Below, in pieces: positions 8,356-15,407 of a stretch of 17,254 nucleotides of DNA (within the stretch, counting starts at the first letter, position 1; every line of letters starts with the position of its first letter). The DNA comes from CAZBUK01 sp964495085. GTDB lineage: Bacteria; Bacteroidota; Ignavibacteria; T3Sed10-11. The translations under genes and the position numbers were made by a program. The DNA lies in NCBI GenBank assembly GCA_964495085.1, contig CAZBUK010000079.1, positions 1 through 17,254 of the forward strand, read 5' to 3'. The notes beneath the pieces were generated by a model. That model was given only the letters and a program-made list of their open reading frames with translations, searched no databases and was not told where the DNA came from.

Positions 8356-8370
8356 TGATAATCACTATAA
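8356..8370. promoter_or_regulatory. Fur/PerR-like box upstream of the ferritin-like gene
   Basis: TGATAATCACTATAA agrees with the 7-1-7 Fur-type consensus TGATAATNATTATCA at 12 of 14 defined positions, and equally well with the PerR-type TTATAATNATTATAA. Within the same stretch, AGTGAT-A-ATCACT (8354-8366) is a perfect palindrome, and TATAAT occupies 8366-8371. A Fur-family regulator here would fit a ferritin or rubrerythrin-like gene. No regulator gene is in the window, and no good -35 accompanies the TATAAT. Confidence 0.4.
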
Positions 8371-8371
8371 T

Positions 8372-8377
8372 AGGGGA
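8372..8377 (+). promoter_or_regulatory. ribosome binding site supporting the start at 8387
   Basis: AGGGGA ends 9 bases before ATG 8387. It favours that start over the in-frame TTG at 8327 and the ATG at 8378, neither of which has a usable upstream site. Confidence 0.5.
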
Positions 8378-8386
8378 ATGTGTAGA

Positions 8387-8626
8387 ATGAAGGAATCGAA
8401 GACAAGCATGGATCCGTCGCTGGAGGAATTGATAGAGCAGGCGATCGATTCGAAGCATGACAGCTACCGGCTGCTGAAAAATGCGGCACGGAGGTCGGCG
8501 GATTTGAAAGTCAGGGAATTGCTCGTACAGCACGTAATCGACGAGCGGGTACAGCGCGAGGCGTTGAAGAAAATTCTCGAAGAAATTCATAACCAGCGGA
8601 AACTCGAAGGCGGCATAGCAGGATAA
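8387..8626 (+). CDS. small rubrerythrin/ferritin-like two-helix protein
   Basis: From ATG 8387 this gives about 79 residues, predicted almost wholly helical. The pattern (EELIEQAI, DSYRLLKNAA, then VRELLVQHVIDERVQREAL) resembles one half of a rubrerythrin four-helix bundle, where a Glu and an ExxH motif normally bind iron. Here the first Glu position is Lys (SKHDSY), and the ExxH position reads ERVQ, so the His is lost. A working diiron site is therefore doubtful. The length suggests a dimer could rebuild a bundle. The stop is followed directly by the next start (TAA then ATG), so it is cotranscribed with the second oxidoreductase. Alternative starts are TTG 8327 (99 residues) and ATG 8408. 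It may be a small structural or regulatory partner of that enzyme; the function is unknown. Confidence 0.6.
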   Translation: MKESKTSMDPSLEELIEQAIDSKHDSYRLLKNAARRSADLKVRELLVQHVIDERVQREALKKILEEIHNQRKLEGGIAG

Positions 8627-9772
8627 ATGGAATCGACCGCGAATATGATCCGGATCCGCTCCGGAAATCAGATGGTCGCCGAGGGCGCAATCCGGGCAGG
8701 ATGTAAATTCTTCGCCGGATATCCCATTACACCGGCATCCGGCATTTATAAATCGATGATCGACGTCCTCCCGGAACGCGGCGGTGTCGCGATCAGCGCA
8801 CCCGACGAGATATCGGCGCTCGCTTATTGCGTCGGCGCATCCCTGCGGGGCCAGAAAGCGATGACCGCGACGTCGGGGCCGGGCTGGGCGCTGATGACCG
8901 AAACGGTGCAGTATGCCGTCATGACCGAAACGCCGGTGGTTATCGCGGTAGTGCAGCGTCTCGGACCGAGCACCGGAGGCGCCACTCAGAATGCCCAGGG
9001 CGACGTTCTTTTCGTCGAGCATTGTATTTCGGGAGGGTATACGCTTCCGGTCTTCACCCCGAGCAATCCTGTCGAGTGCTACGAGTTGACGCACATCGCC
9101 TTCACATGGTCGGAATTGCTGCGGGTTCCCGTGGTGGTGATGCTCGACAAAGAAGTCGGCATGACCTCGGAGAGCGTCGATTACATGCACATTCACGACG
9201 TCACGACGCTCAGCCGGCAGAGGATCATTTCGCCGGGCAACGGGAATTCGGGAATGACCGATACGTATTATTTCGAGAAACCGGATGATGTGCCGAAATT
9301 TATTCCGGTCGGCGGAGCAATAAAAACTACCGTTACGGGATCCGCTCATAATAAAGCGGGCAGACTGCAGAAGAATTCACCGGAGACGCTCGAGGTTCTC
9401 CGGCATCTCCAGATGAAAATCGACGCGCATGCAAATCAGATGGAACTTGTGAAACGGGACATTGACGAGGGTGCGCGTACTTTGATAATCAGCTTCGGAA
9501 TCTCCGCACGGACCTCGCTTGAAGCCGTTCGGAGAGTCAGAGCGGAGGGGGGTAAAGTATCGTGGCTGAACGTGCTCTCCCTGTTTCCCATCCCGGAGAA
9601 CAAAATAGCCGCATCGTTGAACGGCATCGAGAGAGTCATCATACCGGAAGAGAATCTGAAGGGGCAATATCGATCCGGCATCCGCCATCTCCTCGGCGAT
9701 CGGGAGGTAGTAGGAATTAATAAGATAGGTTCAATGATTACGCCGGCCGAAATTATGAGCAAGGTGGTCTGA
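8627..9772 (+). CDS. second 2-oxoacid:ferredoxin oxidoreductase, alpha subunit
   Basis: This 381-residue alpha subunit has the pyrimidine-binding domain with GYPITP at 31-36, the ATSGPGWALM stretch, and the C-terminal transketolase-like domain ending near the helix before residue 381. It differs clearly from the alpha subunit at 5772: ITPASGIY replaces ITPQSEVL, and the central insertion is longer. It is thus a separate paralogue rather than a recent copy. The ATG directly follows the preceding stop; a start six codons later (8645) is possible because neither has a strong ribosome site. One base separates its stop from the beta-gamma start. It forms an enzyme with the next gene; no delta ferredoxin subunit accompanies it. 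The substrate is unknown. Confidence 0.88.
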   Translation: MESTANMIRIRSGNQMVAEGAIRAGCKFFAGYPITPASGIYKSMIDVLPERGGVAISAPDEISALAYCVGASLRGQKAMTATSGPGWALMTETVQYAVMTETPVVIAVVQRLGPSTGGATQNAQGDVLFVEHCISGGYTLPVFTPSNPVECYELTHIAFTWSELLRVPVVVMLDKEVGMTSESVDYMHIHDVTTLSRQRIISPGNGNSGMTDTYYFEKPDDVPKFIPVGGAIKTTVTGSAHNKAGRLQKNSPETLEVLRHLQMKIDAHANQMELVKRDIDEGARTLIISFGISARTSLEAVRRVRAEGGKVSWLNVLSLFPIPENKIAASLNGIERVIIPEENLKGQYRSGIRHLLGDREVVGINKIGSMITPAEIMSKVV

Positions 9773-9773
9773 T

Positions 9774-11132
9774 ATGCAGTCCGAGAAAAAGACTTACGAT
9801 ACCTACCTGGTCGACCAGGTCAAGTTTCCTTTCTGCAAGGGATGCGGTCATACGCACTCGGTGAGGTATCTGGACCGTGCGCTCGCGCTCACACAGCGGA
9901 AACCGTCGACGGTCAATCTCGTCAGCGATATCGGCTGCATAGGATTGGTCGACGCGCTATTCGAAGATATTCATACGGTTCACACGACCCATGGCCGTTC
10001 GACCGCATTCGCCACCGGGATCGAGATAGCCGACAGTATTTTATACGATTCGGAGCTGAAGACCATTGTCATTCTTGGCGACGGCGGTGCAACCATCGGA
10101 TTACTCCATATCGTGAACGCAGCACAGATGAATGTCGATATCACGGTGATCGTTTGCAATAATTTTCTCTACGGTATGACCGGCGGTCAGCACTCGGGGT
10201 TCACTCCGTTCGATATGGTAACCTCGACGACTCCGCAGGGGAGCATCTTGCCGCCTCTCGATATATGCAGGATCGCACTCGGCTGCGATGCGGGATTCGT
10301 GGCCAGGTCTTTGGCAACCGATAAGCATCTCCCCGAGATTCTTGCGCGTGCGATAGAATATCCGGGATTCTCGCTTGTGGAGATTATTGAACTGTGTCCG
10401 GAATACGGATTGAAGCGCGGCGGACTCGACGGTAAAAAACTGAAACAGTTTGCGGAACAACACAGTGACCGGCTGGGTGTCCTCTCACACCGGTCCGACA
10501 GGCGGGAGTTCTCGGAATTATATAAATCGACCGGCGAACGCCAGGCGGTTAAAAATTCGGAGGAGTTTCTTCTTCACAAATACAGACATTCTTTGGACCG
10601 GCAGATCGGCATCGTCCTCGCCGGAACTGCGGGGGAACGCGTTCAGTTAGCATCATACCTGCTCATGAAAACGGCGATTAATGCCGGATTGCACGTCACC
10701 CAGAAGAACGACAATCCCGTTACCCAGGGTTCGGGCTTTTCGATTTCGGAAATAATACTCAGCCCGAGAGAGATTTACTACACGGGCATCGAATATCCCG
10801 ATGCCATCGTCGTGACATCGGAGGACGGTCTGCGGGAGATTCGTGCAAACGGAATGCTCGCGAAAGCGGATGAACGGACGACGGTCATCGCGGACCGGGG
10901 GCTGGCTCTTGCCGCCGAAGGCACACAGATACGCCCGGTTCCGTTGCGCGAAACCTTCGGCGCGGATCGCGCTGCGATCGGCGGACTCGGTATCTGGCTG
11001 CTTGAGTCCGGCATTCTCCCGATACAGGCATTTAACGACGAAATCTCGGAACGGTTCAAAAACGAAGCGGCGGCTATATTCGAGAAATGTTTGAAGTTTG
11101 CGGATACTGTTAAACTTACGAAATCCCCTTGA
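9774..11132 (+). CDS. fused beta-gamma subunit of a 2-oxoacid:ferredoxin oxidoreductase
   Basis: This 452-residue protein joins two subunits that are separate genes in the first enzyme. Residues 1 to about 215 are a beta subunit: cluster ligands Cys21 and Cys24 (CKGCGH), Cys55 (DIGCIG) and Cys208 (ELCPEYG), with the TPP motif from GDGG (102-105) to NN (129-130) and YGMTGGQHSG. A hydrophilic linker covers about 216-275. Residues about 277-440 align by pattern with a gamma domain (GIVLAGTAGERV, then GLHVTQKNDNPVTQGSG). The signature GFGGQG has become GTAGER and GPEMRGG has become NPVTQGS, so the gamma half is strongly diverged. The catalytic beta half looks intact. The stop codon lies inside the -35 hexamer of the next promoter. 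The beta call is firm; the gamma call is a pattern-based inference. Confidence 0.85.
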   Translation: MQSEKKTYDTYLVDQVKFPFCKGCGHTHSVRYLDRALALTQRKPSTVNLVSDIGCIGLVDALFEDIHTVHTTHGRSTAFATGIEIADSILYDSELKTIVILGDGGATIGLLHIVNAAQMNVDITVIVCNNFLYGMTGGQHSGFTPFDMVTSTTPQGSILPPLDICRIALGCDAGFVARSLATDKHLPEILARAIEYPGFSLVEIIELCPEYGLKRGGLDGKKLKQFAEQHSDRLGVLSHRSDRREFSELYKSTGERQAVKNSEEFLLHKYRHSLDRQIGIVLAGTAGERVQLASYLLMKTAINAGLHVTQKNDNPVTQGSGFSISEIILSPREIYYTGIEYPDAIVVTSEDGLREIRANGMLAKADERTTVIADRGLALAAEGTQIRPVPLRETFGADRAAIGGLGIWLLESGILPIQAFNDEISERFKNEAAAIFEKCLKFADTVKLTKSP

Positions 11133-11157
11133 CATCGAAGAAATAAACCGTTAATAT
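11129..11157 (+). promoter_or_regulatory. sigma70-type promoter for the tetraheme cytochrome gene
   Basis: A perfect TTGACA -35 (11129-11134) lies 17 bases before TAATAT (11152-11157), which matches TATAAT at 4 of 6 positions. Transcription would start near 11164, leaving a leader of about 80 bases before ATG 11246. The -35 hexamer overlaps the TGA stop of the beta-gamma gene, so the promoter separates the oxidoreductase operon from the cytochrome cluster. Confidence 0.6.
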
Positions 11158-11245
11158 TGAGGCAATTATACATCCGCTGAACAAAATCAGTTACATCGAT
11201 AATGAAAAAGACCATCCATATACCTTACGCAAAGGAGACGATATT

Positions 11246-11842
11246 ATGACAAACCGTATCATATTGATCGGAGCAGTACTGGTACTCCTTGTCGTTACGA
11301 CGGCATTTATTTTTCCGCCTGTACAGACCGGCGGAGATCCAATCGCCTATGAACCTGCAGCGGCGCCCGCTGCCGATGCCAAGTATATCGGCGTTGCAGC
11401 CTGTGTGATGTGCCACCGGACCGACCAGCAGGGAAAACAGGAAGCTATCTGGAGGCAAAGCGCACATTCCAAAGCGTATGAAACGCTCAAAAGCGAACAA
11501 TCCAAAAAGATAGCGACCGGTATGGGGATCACCAAAGCGCCGCACGAAGCGGCGGAATGTCTCGTCTGTCACGTGACAGGTTGGGATAAGCCGGCGGAAC
11601 GCCTGGATGCACGCTTCAAGATCGAAGACGGTGTGCAGTGTGAAACATGCCATGGGGCGGGGTCGGAATACCGCGCGGTTCATGGACGCAATCCGGAACT
11701 CGGCATCGAACGGGGATTGATTACCGGAAAGGGGAACGAAAAGCTGTGTACGGATTGCCATAATGAAAAGAGTCCGACATTCAAAGGATTCAATTATAAG
11801 GAGGACCAGCCAAAAATCGCACATCCTGTTCCGAGTAAGTAA
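11246..11842 (+). CDS. membrane-anchored tetraheme cytochrome, c554/c-prime family
   Basis: This 198-residue protein has an uncleaved-looking N-terminal membrane segment (about 5-24) and then a periplasmic domain with four CXXCH motifs at Cys53, 105, 132 and 168. The order and context (YIGVAACVMCH, then SAHSKAYETL, CLVCHVTGW, GVQCETCHGAGSEY, LCTDCH) match the cytochrome c554 domain known from nitrifiers and widespread in anaerobes as a periplasmic electron carrier. AAAGGAG at 11231-11237 fixes the start. It lies between the oxidoreductases and the barrel-cytochrome cluster. A good inference is that it relays electrons from the quinone-linked cytochrome to outer-membrane partners. Hydroxylamine chemistry is not implied; no hao-like gene is present. 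Confidence 0.88.
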   Translation: MTNRIILIGAVLVLLVVTTAFIFPPVQTGGDPIAYEPAAAPAADAKYIGVAACVMCHRTDQQGKQEAIWRQSAHSKAYETLKSEQSKKIATGMGITKAPHEAAECLVCHVTGWDKPAERLDARFKIEDGVQCETCHGAGSEYRAVHGRNPELGIERGLITGKGNEKLCTDCHNEKSPTFKGFNYKEDQPKIAHPVPSK

Positions 11843-11863
11843 GTTCCAATTCCATAATATTTA

Positions 11864-11898
11864 CCGGATCACGTCTCCCGCCCGGTGGCTTGATCCGG
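11864..11898. repeat. inverted repeat between cytochrome and barrel genes
   Basis: CCGGATCA (11864-11871) and TGATCCGG (11891-11898) are perfect 8-base arms separated by 19 bases. They lie 22 bases after the cytochrome stop. There is no following T-run, so terminator function is doubtful; the pair could be an RNA stem or part of a leader for the barrel gene. No known riboswitch consensus was recognised. Confidence 0.5.
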
Positions 11899-11978
11899 AT
11901 GATGTAACCTCATACATATCAGGAAACATAGCTTTGGGAGGAGTGTGTCTCGATGTGTTAGTGCACGATTTTTACCTC

Positions 11979-11997
11979 TAAACCAACGACAGGTTTA
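11979..11997 (+). promoter_or_regulatory. possible stem masking the ribosome site of the barrel gene
   Basis: TAAACC (11979-11984) and GGTTTA (11992-11997) pair perfectly around a 7-base loop. The right arm includes the AGG (11991-11993) that is the only Shine-Dalgarno-like sequence before ATG 12001. A TTTACCT direct repeat overlaps the same region. The stem is short and could be chance. Confidence 0.25.
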
Positions 11998-12000
11998 CCT

Positions 12001-13314
12001 ATGAAAGTACGAATTGCGCTTCTCGTCGCACTGATCCTCTCGGTTTCCTCTCCCGTCTTCCTTACCGCCCAGACAATAAGCGGCAGACTTAATACCACAT
12101 TCTACACATGGGACAGAATCGACGGCAGAGTCGTCGGTATCGATGAATATGCCCGTATCAATCACTTCCGGGCCTATCAGACATTCCGGTTCGGCGTAAC
12201 CCACGGAGATATCTCCTTTCGCACCTACGGCCAGCTCACGACCGATTTCAATACAAAATTGGGGAACGACCCCACTACGCGGATGTATGATCTGCATCTT
12301 CGCTGGAAGAACATCGGCGGATTTCTGGACGTCAGCGCCGGAAGGCAGCCGATCTTCGCAGGGGTCGGAAGGGGAACCATAGACGGCGGTACCATGCGGC
12401 TGTTTTTCGGCGGCGGAAAATACGAGATCTCCGCGTACGCGGGCTCTCTTGTCTCCCCCTTCGAATCAAACAAAATACAGAATTTCTCAGACCGCAGAAT
12501 GGCAGGCGGTCAGATCATCGTTCGACCCCTCACCGGATTGTATACCAGCATCAGCTATATGGACCGGCATAATAAACGCGGACCGTATCTCGCTACACGC
12601 GCCGATTCGCTCCTCAATCCGATCCAGGTGCTCATCGACGGCGACTCCCGCGAATATCAACTCGCGAGCGTGGACGTCAGCTACCTCCCCGGTGGCGGAG
12701 TGCAGCTCTACGGAAGGATCGACTATAATCTGGACGATTCTCAGCCGCAACGAGCCGAGATCTGGACTCGCTACAATATTACGCCACAGCTCGCCCTGAC
12801 GGCGGAGTATCTGTTCAGGGAACCGCTCGTGCCGTATAATTCCTTCTTCCGGATTTTCGAAGTCGAGACCAATCAAGAGATCGAGGGAGGGATTGAATAT
12901 CGCTTCAGGGAAAACATTACCTTCGCCGCCAGGGTTGGAAGCGTGATGTATGACGACGACAACAGTCTCCGCATGAGTATAGCGGCTATGTCGCGCTTCG
13001 GCAGCTTTTCATATTCGCATACGGGCGGATATGCCGGCGACTTGAATTCATTCTCGGCTATGGGGTATTATCCCGTCAAGAAGGATATTCTGACGCTCTC
13101 TGCCGGAGCCGGATACGCATCGTATAAACCTGCCGAAAGTACGGGAGGAAACGAATCCGCTTATTCAGCGGTTATCGGTCTCTCCCACAAGTTGGGTAAA
13201 TCGTTCTCGATCGATCTGCAGGGCCAGTATCTCACGAACAGGCTGTACAACTACGACTCGAGACTATTCCTTCGGCTGAATTACTGGTTCTTCGAAAATC
13301 TGGGCTTACTCTGA
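12001..13314 (+). CDS. outer-membrane beta-barrel protein (porin-like)
   Basis: This 437-residue protein has a Sec signal peptide (about 1-22, cleavage near FLTA-Q). The body is made of alternating polar and hydrophobic strands rich in Tyr, Gly and Arg, typical of an outer-membrane barrel (for example KYEISAYAGSLV, YTSISYMDRH, QLYGRIDYNL, FSIDLQGQYL). It ends with a strand-like LFLRLNYWFFENLGLL; the terminal residue is Leu rather than the usual Phe, though aromatics are close to the end. No heme motif is present. It is followed within 35 bases by a 12-heme cytochrome and then a 7-heme lipoprotein, so it is a candidate barrel of a porin-cytochrome conduit. Length is below that of MtrB-type barrels. 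It could also be an ordinary porin; no sequence family could be named. Confidence 0.8.
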   Translation: MKVRIALLVALILSVSSPVFLTAQTISGRLNTTFYTWDRIDGRVVGIDEYARINHFRAYQTFRFGVTHGDISFRTYGQLTTDFNTKLGNDPTTRMYDLHLRWKNIGGFLDVSAGRQPIFAGVGRGTIDGGTMRLFFGGGKYEISAYAGSLVSPFESNKIQNFSDRRMAGGQIIVRPLTGLYTSISYMDRHNKRGPYLATRADSLLNPIQVLIDGDSREYQLASVDVSYLPGGGVQLYGRIDYNLDDSQPQRAEIWTRYNITPQLALTAEYLFREPLVPYNSFFRIFEVETNQEIEGGIEYRFRENITFAARVGSVMYDDDNSLRMSIAAMSRFGSFSYSHTGGYAGDLNSFSAMGYYPVKKDILTLSAGAGYASYKPAESTGGNESAYSAVIGLSHKLGKSFSIDLQGQYLTNRLYNYDSRLFLRLNYWFFENLGLL

Positions 13315-13347
13315 TTAGATGTATTCAACATTCAAATGGGAATTCAA

Positions 13348-14370
13348 ATGAGATTACACTATATATATATATCGGCGGCGGCTCTCCTGACCGCGATCGT
13401 GCTCTTCGGCATCCAGGGGAGGTATGAAGCAGAGGCGACGGGGAATAGACAGGACCGATCGGAAATTATCAAATTTTCACACAGTCTCCATGCCGAACTG
13501 GGTCTCGGATGTCTCGATTGTCACTCGACCGCTCCGCAGAGCCGCTTATCGTCGGATAATCTCCTCGCGATGAAGGCGGACTGTGCGAACTGTCACGATG
13601 TGACAACCGATTGCCTCCTCTGCCACATCAGCGAGACGGTCCATTTGCCGCTGCAAAACCCTCCCCGCGATATGTATTTCAATCACGAAATACATTATGA
13701 AGAACTCGGCATCAGCTGCGAGACGTGCCACCGGAATGTGGATCAGGTCGATTTCGCCGGCAGCGAGCAGATGCCCGTAAAGGCCGACTGCATGAGTTGC
13801 CATGACGGAGGCCAGGCATCGATGGATTGCGAATCATGTCATATGACGACAAAAACACTTCTTCCCGCAACCCATATGGCAGCGAATTTTGAACGCGAAC
13901 ATAAACGTTTTGTTCGTGCCGGCGCCATGCAGGCGGAATGCGCCTCCTGTCACATGACTTCGTTCTGTCAGGATTGTCACGATGCTGCCGGAATCACGTC
14001 CAGCAGCCTGGGCCCGATCCGGTCCGCGCCGCTCTATTCTCCCGAAGGCGCGGGAAAGAAAGCGACGTCCGCTCAGCGCGTTCACGATCTGAACTACCGC
14101 TTTACCCATGCGATGGATGCGCGGTCGAAACGCTCGCAATGCCAGACGTGCCATTCGGTCGAATCGTTCTGCGCAGATTGTCACGTCGAGGGAGGAGGAG
14201 TAGCGCTTGGCGGGTTCAAACCGGAATCGCACCGTCAACCCGGATTCGTGATGTTGAGCGGCAGCGGAGGCCGTCATGCAGAACTCGGACGCCGCGATCT
14301 CGAAAATTGCATGACGTGTCATGATCTGCATGGCAGCGATCCCTCATGCATCCTCTGCCACGGAAGATAG
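13348..14370 (+). CDS. exported 12-heme cytochrome c
   Basis: From ATG 13348 this is 340 residues. GGGA at 13338-13341 supports that start over ATG 13336, which has no ribosome site. A hydrophobic segment (IYISAAALLTAIVLFGIQG) acts as signal peptide or anchor. Twelve CXXCH motifs follow, from about residue 55 to 334: CLDCH, CANCH, CLLCH, CETCH, CMSCH, CESCH, CASCH, CQDCH, CQTCH, CADCH, CMTCH and CILCH. Elements such as KFSHSLHAELGLGCLDCH resemble the cytochrome c7/c3 fold, where spaced His residues give the sixth ligands. Many extra His residues are present. It lies between the barrel and the lipoprotein cytochrome, suiting a periplasmic wire inside or below the barrel. The heme count is seen; the position in a conduit is inferred. 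Confidence 0.88.
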   Translation: MRLHYIYISAAALLTAIVLFGIQGRYEAEATGNRQDRSEIIKFSHSLHAELGLGCLDCHSTAPQSRLSSDNLLAMKADCANCHDVTTDCLLCHISETVHLPLQNPPRDMYFNHEIHYEELGISCETCHRNVDQVDFAGSEQMPVKADCMSCHDGGQASMDCESCHMTTKTLLPATHMAANFEREHKRFVRAGAMQAECASCHMTSFCQDCHDAAGITSSSLGPIRSAPLYSPEGAGKKATSAQRVHDLNYRFTHAMDARSKRSQCQTCHSVESFCADCHVEGGGVALGGFKPESHRQPGFVMLSGSGGRHAELGRRDLENCMTCHDLHGSDPSCILCHGR

Positions 14371-14421
14371 CGGGAGAGGCGCTCAACGAATAGAGAATAG
14401 AATATCAACGAGAGTATGAGT

Positions 14422-15363
14422 ATGAAAAAATTAGGCTTTACGATCTATGTAATCGTCCCGATTTGTACGGCGCTCCTGTTCGCCGGTTGTCTCGAAGTGA
14501 GCGAGGATCTGGTCGTACCTCCCGCGGAGAGCATAAAGGTGCATGCACCGGGATTTGAGAATCCCGTCGCCGCTAATTTCCATGGGAACATAATCAGGAA
14601 TAACAACTGGAACTGGACCGGCTGTCAGGATTGTCATGGACAAGCGCCGCTCTTCAGCGGAGGGATATCGGGCGTGACCTGCGGTACTGCCGGTTGCCAC
14701 GCCGATGATAGAGGCGTCGCGAAGTCGGTCGAAGCATGCAATACCTGCCACGGCGACATCGGCGCGAGAGCAAACGATTTTGCTTCGTTCGCCCCGCCGC
14801 GCGACCTGTCGAGGAACCGGACAACCACTGCGCGCGGCGTAGGAGCTCATCAGGTACACCTTCTGGGAGCGGATAATTCAACGTCGGTCGCATGCAATGA
14901 GTGCCATGTAATCCCGACGGGTGTATTCGTCGGGGACCACCTCACTCCCACGGGTGCCGAAAAAGTCGTTTTCGGTCCGCGCTCTTCATTCGAAACCTCG
15001 GGAGCGGATATGACGGCAAATCCTCCTGCATATAATCCGAATGCACCGGGCGGTCCAAGCTGCAGCAACACCTACTGTCATGGTCACTTTACGGGCGGAA
15101 ATAATTTTTCACCGGTTTGGACGCTCGTCGGATCGAACGAATCGAGCTGCGGTACCTGTCATGGCAGCGTTGAGACGGGGAATCCGCTGCCGGCCGGACA
15201 TTTCTCATTCTCCGGGATCGAGAATTGCCAGACCTGCCATTACCTGTCGACGGAATCCCCTGTCGCTATGAGACAAAGCGACGGTACATATATAATCGTC
15301 GAAAAGTCGCTGCATGTCGACGGTGCGATTCACGTATTCGGCACACGGCGAACGGATTTCTGA
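14422..15363 (+). CDS. 7-heme lipoprotein cytochrome with CX4CH and CXXCH sites
   Basis: From ATG 14422 (GAGAG at 14410-14414) this is 313 residues; ATG 14416 sits too close to that site. A lipoprotein signal ends LLFAGC with Cys23; the next residue is Leu, not Asp, which in proteobacterial rules allows sorting to the outer membrane. Five CXXCH motifs (CQDCH, CNTCH, CNECH, CGTCH, CQTCH) and two CX4CH motifs (CGTAGCH, CSNTYCH) are present. The alternation of CX4CH with CXXCH is the hallmark of the Geobacter-type GSu_C4xC__C2xCH domain found in outer-surface cytochromes. It is the last gene of the barrel-cytochrome group and may be its outer-face component. Topology (inside or outside) cannot be decided here. 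The last 40 residues lack hemes. Confidence 0.87.
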   Translation: MKKLGFTIYVIVPICTALLFAGCLEVSEDLVVPPAESIKVHAPGFENPVAANFHGNIIRNNNWNWTGCQDCHGQAPLFSGGISGVTCGTAGCHADDRGVAKSVEACNTCHGDIGARANDFASFAPPRDLSRNRTTTARGVGAHQVHLLGADNSTSVACNECHVIPTGVFVGDHLTPTGAEKVVFGPRSSFETSGADMTANPPAYNPNAPGGPSCSNTYCHGHFTGGNNFSPVWTLVGSNESSCGTCHGSVETGNPLPAGHFSFSGIENCQTCHYLSTESPVAMRQSDGTYIIVEKSLHVDGAIHVFGTRRTDF

Positions 15364-15379
15364 GCGCTCCGGATTCTTG

Positions 15380-15406
15380 TATCGGATGCATCCACGTGCA
15401 CCGATA
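15380..15406. other. bulged stem-loop downstream of the cytochrome group
   Basis: TATCGG-A-TGCA (15380-15390) pairs with TGCACCGATA (15397-15406), giving ten base pairs with one bulged A and a 6-base loop. It lies 16 bases after the lipoprotein stop. No T-run follows. It is the first of a series of stems in this gap. Confidence 0.5.
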
Positions 15407-15407
15407 A

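Noticed and set aside
11246..11842. Nitrite or hydroxylamine-cycle cytochrome
   Set aside because: The c554 domain is widespread as a carrier, and no hydroxylamine oxidoreductase or nitrite reductase gene is nearby.
11864..11950. Cyclic-di-GMP, cobalamin or TPP riboswitch before the barrel gene
   Set aside because: None of their conserved cores could be found; only plain inverted repeats are visible.
11763..11981. 72-residue open frame across the end of the tetraheme gene
   Set aside because: It mostly overlaps a real gene and intergenic sequence, with no family resemblance or good start.
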